Source: Spirochaetota bacterium
Lineage (GTDB): Bacteria > Spirochaetota > Spirochaetia > Treponematales > UBA12059
Direction: 5' to 3'
NCBI GenBank assembly: GCA_029547205.1
Contig: JAKPPT010000064.1
Location: 1-35,306 of the forward strand
DNA: 35,306 nt
Position 1 is the stretch's first letter, and each line of letters begins with the position of its first letter. The notes under the pieces are model-generated. The model was not told the origin of the DNA and made no database searches. It saw only the letters and a program-made list of their open reading frames with translations. This document shows positions 26,101 to 31,599 of this stretch, piece by piece. The position numbers were made by a program, and so were the translations under genes.

Positions 26101-26707
26101 CTATAAGCGGAATTGAATTACGATGACCAATGTCGACAAGCGCCCTGTTTACAATAAATTCTTCTTTAATACCGTGATTCTGCAATTCAAGAAAAAAGTT
26201 TTCTTTACCAAAAAGCTCGCGATAGCGAAAAATGAGAGCCTCAGCTTCTTTATGTTTATTTTCTATAATAAGAGATGGTATTTCTCCTGCAATACAGGCT
26301 GTGCTGCAAATAAGATTATCATGATACCGCTCCAGAAGTTCCCAATCGATTCGCGGTTTACAGTAAAAGCCTTCGAGGTATGAATACGTATTGAGGTACA
26401 TTAAGTTACGATAACCTGCTTCATTTTTTGCTAATAAAATAAGGTGATAGTATTTATTTCCTGATTCAGAGCCTTTTTTTTCATGACGGGAATGCGGTGC
26501 TACATAAAATTCACATCCAATAATCGGATTTATTCCCTGTTCTTTACACACTTTATAGAAAAGATATGCACCAAACAAATTGCCATGGTCGGTTATGGCA
26601 AGACCGGGCTGTCCAAGACTCTTAGCTTTTTTAACGAGCGAATCAATACTGGCAGCTCCATCGAGGAGTGAATAATCGGTATGGTTGTGAAGGTGAACGA
26701 ACGACAT
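23138..26707 (-). CDS. dnaE: DNA polymerase III subunit alpha
   Basis: The protein is about 1189 residues, starting MSFVHLHNHTDYSLLDGA, the PHP domain of DnaE. The palm aspartates are in PDFDVDF (about residue 452) and in VKMDFLGLKTLT (about 605). A helix-hairpin-helix region and an OB fold (YTLIGQLIDFKEIRSKTGK) follow near the C-terminus. It is the replicative polymerase of the DnaE1 type. The ATG at 26705-26707 is chosen because family members begin here. There is no ribosome site, and a TATACT box ends seven bases upstream of it. It is divergent from lpdA. Confidence 0.95.
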   Translation of the reverse strand: MSFVHLHNHTDYSLLDGAASIDSLVKKAKSLGQPGLAITDHGNLFGAYLFYKVCKEQGINPIIGCEFYVAPHSRHEKKGSESGNKYYHLILLAKNEAGYRNLMYLNTYSYLEGFYCKPRIDWELLERYHDNLICSTACIAGEIPSLIIENKHKEAEALIFRYRELFGKENFFLELQNHGIKEEFIVNRALVDIGHRNSIPLIATNDIHYTEKSDAEAHDVLLCIGTNAKVTDEKRMRFPGDEFYLKTAEEMQKLFSEVLEALSNTLLINEMVSIKFPAPGPLLPEYKIPDEFTPELRVQNEENVARIQKRYDAMSNEVIVRWDPRAGKMGTDELAADIRNKLAVRLKDPVTHYLVWLSNRGLSERYQTITPELVERLDYELSIIIFMDFVGYFLIVADFIRWAKRNGILVGPGRGSGAGSLVAYTIQITNIDPIKYDLLFERFLNPERISMPDFDVDFCYENRERVINYVKEKYGESSVGQIITFGTLKAKAVVKDVARALGIGFDEANSITDLVPEEQKITIDKAIELSPALAEKAQDPRYQKLFEIARKLENKKRNASTHASGVVIGKWELIDFVPLYKDPKSGAVLTQYTMDQIEACGLVKMDFLGLKTLTLIGNTLSLIKASQGIDIDIEKIPQDDDATFDMLGDGKSVCVFQFESEGMQQILIQAKPRSIEELIALNALYRPGPMAYIPQFIDCKFGRKPIVYPHPSLEKYLKKTYGVIVYQEQVMQVAQEIAGYSLGRADVLRRAMGKKKADVLAQEEKPFIEGAVKKGYKAEDAKRIFDILVPFAEYGFNKSHAAAYAILAYETAWLKAHYPAEFLAANLTNEVNNIDKLTQYIAEAKTFGIKVKAPHVNISEDNFTVCNGEIVYGLIGIKGVGESVAQLIVATRQKGGAYKDFLDFLERVGIKACNKRTLEFLIKTGCFDSLGHNRRELLLNLEKAVSYVEKKLEICETGNLFDINSCEGFPPFVWEPIEEYSYQELLKFEKEYLGFYFSGHPLDEFRQVYERCNSVDFLHPERASPSKEYTLIGQLIDFKEIRSKTGKPMALGKIEGYDGVMDIVVFEKELEQFRNKFILDSIMFLAGSIDPSRNRLSFKVSRVLDASDLKQKSVRELHITLTHIESEDSLDALKEILMEQRGQCSILFHVPENNHLVTVKANNALSCPANQDIIGRIKALPVVQDAWFD

Positions 26708-26714
26708 AGCAAAA

Positions 26715-26743
26715 AGTATAGCAAGGAGCGTTCTACTGGTAAA
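26715..26743 (-). promoter_or_regulatory. Candidate dnaE promoter giving a leaderless message
   Basis: On the minus strand TTTACC (26738-26743), 17-bp spacer and TATACT (26715-26720), followed by seven bases and then the dnaE ATG. The predicted start point is on or next to the A of ATG. Confidence 0.4.
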
Positions 26744-26788
26744 GTAGAGCAGTCTTTGATACAATCGGTCTATAAAAACATGTTCTTG

Positions 26789-26814
26789 AGGAATAGTCCT
26801 TGTGACTATTTCCT
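26789..26814 (+). promoter_or_regulatory. Hairpin in the lpdA leader
   Basis: AGGAATAGTC and GACTATTTCCT pair with one bulged base around a CTTGT loop, ending about nine bases before the AAGGAGG ribosome site of lpdA. There is no T run, so it is more likely a leader structure affecting message stability or translation than a terminator. Confidence 0.35.
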
Positions 26815-26833
26815 TATAAAATAAGGAGGTATG

Positions 26834-28225
26834 ATGTTTGATGTAATTATTATCGGGGGAGGACCCGGCGGATATGTGGCAGCAGAAGAAGCAGGACTCT
26901 TAGGACTTAAAACAGCACTCATTGAAAAAGATGCGCTGGGCGGAACCTGTCTCAATCGGGGATGCATTCCTACAAAAAGTATGCTCAATAGTGTAAAGCT
27001 TTATAAGCATGCACAACACAGCGGTCAGTTTGGTATCACAGCAGAGCATGTTGCGCTTGATTTTTCTGCTCTCATGAACTGGAAAAACCAGAGTGTCACA
27101 AAGCTTGTTTCTGGTATTGAGTTTTTAATGAAAAAACACAGCATAACAGTCTACAAAGGGACTGGAACCATACTCGAGCCACACAAAGTTTCCATCGCTG
27201 AGACTGGCGAAGTTTTAGAAGGAAAACACATCATTATTGCAAGCGGATCAGAGCCTGCACTTCCTCCCATACCCGGTATCAAAGATAATGACTGCATACT
27301 CACAAGTGATTCGATACTTACTATTCAGGCACTGCCTGCATCGCTCTGTATTATCGGGGGCGGTGTTATTGGTATGGAATTTGCTAATTTCTTTGCATCA
27401 GCAGGAACCGAAGTCCATGTTATAGAAATGTTACCAGAAATTCTTCCCTTTATGGATGGAGAAGCAGTTTCTGTCTATAAACGCACACTCCGCACCATAG
27501 ATATTCATACGGGAGCTAAAGTGCTCGAAATCAAAGATAATAGTGTTATCTTTGAAGAACAGGGAACGCAAAACACCATAACTGCAGAAAAAATTCTCAT
27601 TGCTACTGGAAGAAAGGCTGTTTTTGATAAATCACAGTATGAAGCGATGGGTATTGCCTGCACCAATAAAGGTATTACTGTTGATGATTACTGTCGCACA
27701 TCGGTTCCGGGAATCTGGGCAATAGGCGATGTTACCGGACGAGCTCAGCTCGCGCATACTGCGAGCGCAATGGGTAGAGCCGTCTCCCTGTTTATTGCTG
27801 GTATCGAAAAGCGGAACGAAAAGCCGGAAGCCTCACGGATCCGTATTCCCTGGAACTATTTCCCCTGGGTCGTATACGGAGAGCCAGAATGTGCAGGCGT
27901 TGGTATGACAGAAGCGCAAGCTATAGCTTCAGGCATGGAAATTGTAAAAGCAAGCATACCCGCTCGCTCGAACGGCCGCTTCCTCGTGGAACAGGGTCAG
28001 ACTGGTCATGGACTTTGCAAGATGCTTGTAGATAAACGAACGGAAGTGGTAATCGGCGTGCATCTCGTGCTGCCCTATGCTGGAGAAATGATCTGGGGTA
28101 TGCAGTATGCGCTGGCTCACGGGGCAACCGTGTATGACATTGCGCAAACGGTATTTCCGCATCCCACGGTGAGCGAAATTATACATGATGCCGCTATAGC
28201 CTGCATTGGCGAGCTGCATCATTAA
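26834..28225 (+). CDS. lpdA: Dihydrolipoyl dehydrogenase (E3)
   Basis: The protein is about 463 residues. IIGGGPGGYVAAEEAG is the FAD-binding loop, and GGTCLNRGCIPTK holds the redox-active cysteine pair (CX4C). The second Rossmann motif for NAD is IIGGGVIGMEFANF, and ATGRKA is the FAD motif. The C-terminal HPTVSE supplies the catalytic His-Glu of the dimer partner. It reoxidises dihydrolipoyl groups of 2-oxoacid dehydrogenase or glycine cleavage complexes; no E1/E2 genes are near. AAGGAGG at 26823-26829 is too close to the first ATG (26831), so the second ATG at 26834 is preferred. Confidence 0.92.
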   Translation: MFDVIIIGGGPGGYVAAEEAGLLGLKTALIEKDALGGTCLNRGCIPTKSMLNSVKLYKHAQHSGQFGITAEHVALDFSALMNWKNQSVTKLVSGIEFLMKKHSITVYKGTGTILEPHKVSIAETGEVLEGKHIIIASGSEPALPPIPGIKDNDCILTSDSILTIQALPASLCIIGGGVIGMEFANFFASAGTEVHVIEMLPEILPFMDGEAVSVYKRTLRTIDIHTGAKVLEIKDNSVIFEEQGTQNTITAEKILIATGRKAVFDKSQYEAMGIACTNKGITVDDYCRTSVPGIWAIGDVTGRAQLAHTASAMGRAVSLFIAGIEKRNEKPEASRIRIPWNYFPWVVYGEPECAGVGMTEAQAIASGMEIVKASIPARSNGRFLVEQGQTGHGLCKMLVDKRTEVVIGVHLVLPYAGEMIWGMQYALAHGATVYDIAQTVFPHPTVSEIIHDAAIACIGELHH

Positions 28226-28229
28226 ACGA

Positions 28230-28694
28230 CTAGATAAGATCGGCAAATACAGCGCCCACGAGACCTGCAAGTTGTGCCGGTGCAAGGAGTACCTGTACTC
28301 CTCGCTTACCGGCACTCACCGATAGAGTATCCCACACGAGCGCTGTTTCATCGATATACGTTGAGAGTTGCTTCTTCATTCCAATAGGCGAACAGCCTCC
28401 CCGCACATATCCTGTCACCGGTTCTAGTTCTTTGAGTGGCAGCATTGCAATAGATTTTTGTCCAGCAGTTTTTGCAGCTTTTTTAAGATTAAGCTCACAT
28501 GAACCTGGAATAACAAACACGATATGAGTTCCATCGCCACCCAGGGCAACCAGTGTCTTAAAAACACGATCCAGTTCCAGACCAATCTTCTGTGCAACAT
28601 ACTGTGCCGAAAGGTCATCTTCATCGACAGGATACGTTAACACATCATGCGGAATCCGCTTCTGAGCAAGCAAACGGGTAACATTGGTTTCCAT
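28230..28694 (-). CDS. ybaK: Cys-tRNA(Pro) deacylase, YbaK/EbsC family
   Basis: The 154-residue single-domain protein is of the YbaK/ProX editing family, with the catalytic Lys46 in RVFKTLVA and the Gly-rich GGCSPIGMKK segment. The C-terminal stretch RGVQVLLAPAQL completes the fold. It hydrolyses Cys-tRNA(Pro) formed by prolyl-tRNA synthetase and so corrects mischarging in the cytoplasm. The length matches E. coli YbaK. The gene is convergent with lpdA, five bases from its stop, and divergent from the sigma-54 activator. No ribosome site is visible before the ATG at 28692-28694. Confidence 0.9.
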   Translation of the reverse strand: METNVTRLLAQKRIPHDVLTYPVDEDDLSAQYVAQKIGLELDRVFKTLVALGGDGTHIVFVIPGSCELNLKKAAKTAGQKSIAMLPLKELEPVTGYVRGGCSPIGMKKQLSTYIDETALVWDTLSVSAGKRGVQVLLAPAQLAGLVGAVFADLI

Positions 28695-28794
28695 ATTACA
28701 ACATTAAGCATTTTTCCTATCACTGTAAAGATGGCGTTTAGTACATTCTGTATGCATTAAATTACATGGATATAAAATGACTATGAAATACTTC

Positions 28795-28823
28795 TTGAAA
28801 ATAAAAAAATGTAAAATTATACT
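28795..28823 (+). promoter_or_regulatory. Sigma-70-type promoter of the RtcR-like gene
   Basis: TTGAAA (28795-28800), exactly 17 bp, and TATACT (28818-28823). The start would be near 28830, with a 43-base leader and AAGGAA before the ATG. The -10 is embedded in the dyad ATGTAAA / TTTACAT (28809-28829), a possible operator. Confidence 0.6.
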
Positions 28824-28829
28824 TTACAT
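28809..28829. promoter_or_regulatory. Dyad overlapping the RtcR-like gene's -10 box
   Basis: ATGTAAA at 28809-28815 and TTTACAT at 28823-28829 are seven-base inverted arms around a 7-bp AT centre that contains most of the -10. A further TGTAAAGAT half-site lies in the leader at 28842-28850. The placement fits repression or autoregulation by a dimeric factor, but the AT-rich context makes chance occurrence possible. Confidence 0.4.
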
Positions 28830-28872
28830 GAGCTAATGTTTTGTAAAGATACCAATTTTTAAGGAAAATCAC

Positions 28873-30342
28873 ATGCGACAAACCGCTGTTTCATTTTTAG
28901 AGAATGTAGCAGAAATTTCTAAAATAAATTATTTTTTGCACGATCTATACAAAAATCTCAATGAGAAGCTTGATTCACTTATTTTATACGTCGATAGCGA
29001 AATTGCCATTGAACCTGACTCTATCAATTTAGAAAGCAAATGGATTCAACAAACAAGACCAATAATACGCTATTATGAACATTCTACTACGCACAGAGCA
29101 ACATGGGAAATACTGGAAAAAACGTTAATTAAGCATGTGCAAACAGAGCGAGATTCCGTAATACACATTAATTCAATGTGCAAATCACATGTATTGCATT
29201 CAATGTTAATTCTTTCATATTATCTTGGATTTATACCAAAACCATCTACTATCTGGACTGGCTTAGAATCTACAGAAGGCATACGTTTTTTTCCAGTAAG
29301 CTTACCAATTAAGATTTCATTTACTTCCTATGCTTCAGATCATGTAGAAACTAATTTCAAAGCTCTATATAACAAAAATGTTCTCGAAAGTCCCAATCTC
29401 ATAGAAGCGCTTGATATTATTAATGCATGCTGCCAAATACCCGAAAGCAACCTACTTATTCTCGGAGAAAAAGGTACAGGTAAAAGCAGAATAGTTGAAG
29501 AACAAATTGGTCATATAAAAAACAAGATAGTTACCACTATCGTATGTGGATCATTGAACCGCGAACTAGCAATGAGCCAGTTATTCGGATACGAAAAAGG
29601 AGCATATACTGGTGCTATCAAGAGTCAAGCAGGTTTAGTACAAGAAGCAGAAAATGGAATATTATTTTTTGATGAAGTTCAAGATTTGCCAAAAGAAGTG
29701 CAAAGAATGCTCGTCAGATTTTTACAGGACAAAGAGCACCGCTACAGACCGGTAGGTTCAACAAAGGAATTTTGCTCAAATACAGAACTGATATTTGCAT
29801 CACATTTATCATTAGAAGCTCTACGAGAAACTATTGACGATGATCTCTTTGACCGGATTAGCCTTGTAACCGTTGAAATTCCACCATTGCGATCAATTAG
29901 AGCTGATATTCCAACAATTTGGAAAAGTGTCTGGAAAGAACATAACGTTATACTTGAATTCCCTGATGCACCTAATAATGATTTGCTTCAGGATTATTTT
30001 TCTACAGATATGCTTGAAGGTAACTTACGTACGCTTGTAGCATTATGTAAAATGATCAACATTTTTTATATTCAGACAAAAGATATAGAAAAATCATGCG
30101 AACTTGCTATTTATTCACAAAAAAATAAGAAATATTCAAATTCGAAAGATAGCGTAGATTCATCATGCAATACACATTATGTTATTGATTTTTCTAAAGA
30201 TCTAAAAACTATGACACAAGATTTTAAGAGAACTATTATTACCAGACTCTACCAACAGGCATATACAAACCAGCAGATAGCAAAGATTCTTCAAATTGAT
30301 GAAAAGACCGTTAGGAACATACTATCAGGAAATTTTTCCTGA
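28873..30342 (+). CDS. RtcR-like sigma-54 transcriptional activator with a CARF-like N-terminal domain
   Basis: The protein has 489 residues. The central AAA+ domain has Walker A GEKGTGKS (198-205), the sigma-54 loop GAYTGA (243-248), Walker B ILFFDE (263-268), an arginine finger near 328 and EGNLRTL (382-388) in sensor II. A C-terminal helix-turn-helix (about 465-486, QQIAKILQIDEKTVRNIL) would bind enhancer DNA. Residues 35-155 resemble the CARF sensor of RtcR, which in E. coli responds to RNA ends. In particular, TERDSVIHINSMCKSHVLHS aligns by eye with the RtcR HITTGTHxxQ segment, although the TGTH core is altered. Activators of this kind switch on operons by ATP-driven opening of sigma-54 promoters, and one lies directly downstream. 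Gene order matches RtcR systems, but rtcA and rtcB are absent. Confidence 0.85.
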   Translation: MRQTAVSFLENVAEISKINYFLHDLYKNLNEKLDSLILYVDSEIAIEPDSINLESKWIQQTRPIIRYYEHSTTHRATWEILEKTLIKHVQTERDSVIHINSMCKSHVLHSMLILSYYLGFIPKPSTIWTGLESTEGIRFFPVSLPIKISFTSYASDHVETNFKALYNKNVLESPNLIEALDIINACCQIPESNLLILGEKGTGKSRIVEEQIGHIKNKIVTTIVCGSLNRELAMSQLFGYEKGAYTGAIKSQAGLVQEAENGILFFDEVQDLPKEVQRMLVRFLQDKEHRYRPVGSTKEFCSNTELIFASHLSLEALRETIDDDLFDRISLVTVEIPPLRSIRADIPTIWKSVWKEHNVILEFPDAPNNDLLQDYFSTDMLEGNLRTLVALCKMINIFYIQTKDIEKSCELAIYSQKNKKYSNSKDSVDSSCNTHYVIDFSKDLKTMTQDFKRTIITRLYQQAYTNQQIAKILQIDEKTVRNILSGNFS

Positions 30343-30363
30343 TTTTAGGATTTTTTTCCTGAA
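30324..30363. promoter_or_regulatory. Paired dyads, candidate enhancer sites
   Basis: ATCAGGAAATTTTTCCTGAT (30324-30343) is a perfect dyad with 9-bp arms. TTAGGATTTTTTTCCTGAA (30345-30363) is a second, imperfect copy. Their centres are 20 bp apart, two helical turns, and about 112-130 bp upstream of the -24 element. This is a usual position for activator binding. The first overlaps the stop codon of the activator gene. The dyad could also act as a weak terminator. Confidence 0.5.
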
Positions 30364-30462
30364 TCTCTTATATTACTCCATACTAACTTGCGATTAATTT
30401 CATCAAATAGCACCAAATGTATTACTATGCAAATAAAATTATATGTTTTTTTCGTGTATAGT

Positions 30463-30480
30463 TTGGCATGTTTTTTGCTA
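30463..30480 (+). promoter_or_regulatory. Sigma-54 (-24/-12) promoter
   Basis: TTGGCATGTTTTTTGCTA matches the sigma-54 consensus TTGGCACG-N4-TTGCA at nearly every position. GG (30465-30466) and GC (30477-30478) have the required 12-bp offset. Transcription would start near 30491, just before the GAAAGGAGGTGA ribosome site of the next gene. It lies directly downstream of a sigma-54 activator gene. Confidence 0.88.
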
Positions 30481-30506
30481 CATAGCTTATAGAAAGGAGG
30501 TGAGTT

Positions 30507-31244
30507 ATGAGTTTATCAAATATCAATCTTAAAGTAGTAAAGATGGTTGGTAGCAAAATACTCATTGTTATTGAGTTGCAAAACTCTCAAACTCTGTGGG
30601 GAAAACCAATTACCATCAATTACTCCAACATGTATTTGCATATTTCATCAACCTTAAAAGACATAGGACATTCAAAAGTTCCGGAATTTTACTATGACGT
30701 ACAATATTTGGCATTTCCTAAAATATTGGAATTTGTCAATGGGAATATCGGCTTTGGCTATTGGCTAGATAAGACCAATACATTTATTGATTCCGGTACT
30801 TTTGAAGTAACAATTCCTACAAGTGCTTCAATTTCCTACGATGAATTTATCAGAGAGAAAATTGAACAACCACAAGAAAACACTAGAAATAACAAGGAGG
30901 ATACTATGAACAATAACGATTATATTAAAGGAAGAACTTTTGATGTGTTTCCCGAAGAAACCGATAGAAGATTTCTTTTCGACTACTATCTCTTTGACAT
31001 TGACACTGACGAAATTATAGAGCATGGCGCGATTATCGCATCAGGAAGTACTATAGATGAGGCAACAAAAGATGTAATATCAAAAATGCAGAAAAAGGTA
31101 GGCAATAAGATTTCAGAGCATATTAAAGTTCATTTGAATTACATAAATAATTTTAAAAAGCCACAAAAAGAAGACAGTACGCTTGAAAAATTATCTCAAG
31201 GCATAGCTCGTATGCTAAATGAAGCACTTAATAGCAATAAATAA
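30507..31244 (+). CDS. Unrecognised protein, first gene of the sigma-54 operon
   Basis: This 245-residue protein belongs to no family I recognise. Residues 1-115 look beta-rich and soluble (for example KILIVIELQNSQTLW and GTFEVTIPTSASIS). A polar linker at 116-135 (QENTRNNKED) follows, then a second mixed domain that includes RRFLFDYYLFDIDTDEIIEHG and a helical C-terminus. There is no signal peptide, membrane segment or Cys cluster. The ribosome site GAAAGGAGGTGA is close to perfect, so high expression is expected when the promoter fires. An internal, equally strong start at 30906 may yield the second domain alone. Its stop lies on the ribosome site of the Smr gene, so the genes are coupled. 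Confidence 0.75.
   Translation: MSLSNINLKVVKMVGSKILIVIELQNSQTLWGKPITINYSNMYLHISSTLKDIGHSKVPEFYYDVQYLAFPKILEFVNGNIGFGYWLDKTNTFIDSGTFEVTIPTSASISYDEFIREKIEQPQENTRNNKEDTMNNNDYIKGRTFDVFPEETDRRFLFDYYLFDIDTDEIIEHGAIIASGSTIDEATKDVISKMQKKVGNKISEHIKVHLNYINNFKKPQKEDSTLEKLSQGIARMLNEALNSNK
30906..31244 (+). CDS. Nested in-frame product of the sigma-54 operon
   Basis: AAGGAGG at 30894-30900 lies five bases before an ATG at 30906, inside and in frame with the 245-residue gene. Initiation there would give a 112-residue protein beginning MNNNDYIKGRTFDVF, the whole second domain. The site falls exactly in the polar linker between the two domains. The likely explanations are a fusion of two formerly separate genes through loss of a stop codon, or deliberate production of two isoforms. 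The domain is unrecognised. Confidence 0.55.
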   Translation: MNNNDYIKGRTFDVFPEETDRRFLFDYYLFDIDTDEIIEHGAIIASGSTIDEATKDVISKMQKKVGNKISEHIKVHLNYINNFKKPQKEDSTLEKLSQGIARMLNEALNSNK

Positions 31245-31257
31245 GGAGACTAAAACT

Positions 31258-31545
31258 ATGAAAGAACTCTGGGATTCTTTGGAAATTGATTTACATAAAA
31301 AGAATCTTAATGAGGCAATGCAAATTGTAGAAAAAAGCATTGAAAACTTTAAATTACAGAGCAAATCACTTGTTTTCATTACTGGTAAAGGTCTTCATTC
31401 AAGGAATAAGCAACCAGTTATCAAGCCTGAACTTGAAGGCTACCTAAAACGAAATGGATTCTGGTGGTCACACCCAAAAACTCCAAGCGGGCTTACAAAT
31501 ACTGGCCGCTACACTATAAAAACTTTTGCAGAGTATTTAGACTAA
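31258..31545 (+). CDS. Stand-alone Smr-domain protein
   Basis: The 95-residue protein is essentially only a Smr (small MutS-related) domain. IDLHKKNLNEAM holds the DxH motif (Asp11, His13). FITGKGLHSRN holds the GKG loop (43-45) and the GLHS extension found in MutS2-type Smr domains. Smr domains in SmrB and MutS2 act on nucleic acid, including mRNA cleavage at stalled or collided ribosomes. The usual Gly after DLH is Lys here, so activity is plausible but not certain. The ATG at 31258 has AAGGAGA eight bases upstream; an earlier in-frame ATG at 31219 lies inside the previous gene. It is the last gene of the sigma-54 operon. Confidence 0.82.
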   Translation: MKELWDSLEIDLHKKNLNEAMQIVEKSIENFKLQSKSLVFITGKGLHSRNKQPVIKPELEGYLKRNGFWWSHPKTPSGLTNTGRYTIKTFAEYLD

Positions 31546-31570
31546 TTTTGAAAATTCGTATAATAGTAAA

Positions 31571-31596
31571 AAATGGCTGCCTTTTGGCAGCCATTT
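31571..31596. terminator. Bidirectional rho-independent terminator
   Basis: AAATGGCTGCC (31571-31581) and GGCAGCCATTT (31586-31596) form an 11-bp stem with a TTTT loop. It is flanked by an A run on the left and a T run on the right, so it can end transcription from both sides. It lies between the convergent stops of the Smr gene and the large surface protein gene. Confidence 0.93.
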
Positions 31597-31599
31597 TTA

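Noticed and set aside
30324-30343. Rho-independent terminator of the activator gene
   Set aside because: The stem is AT-rich with a two-base loop and overlaps the stop codon. Similar dyads follow without GC-rich stems, so a binding site is the better reading, though weak termination is not excluded.
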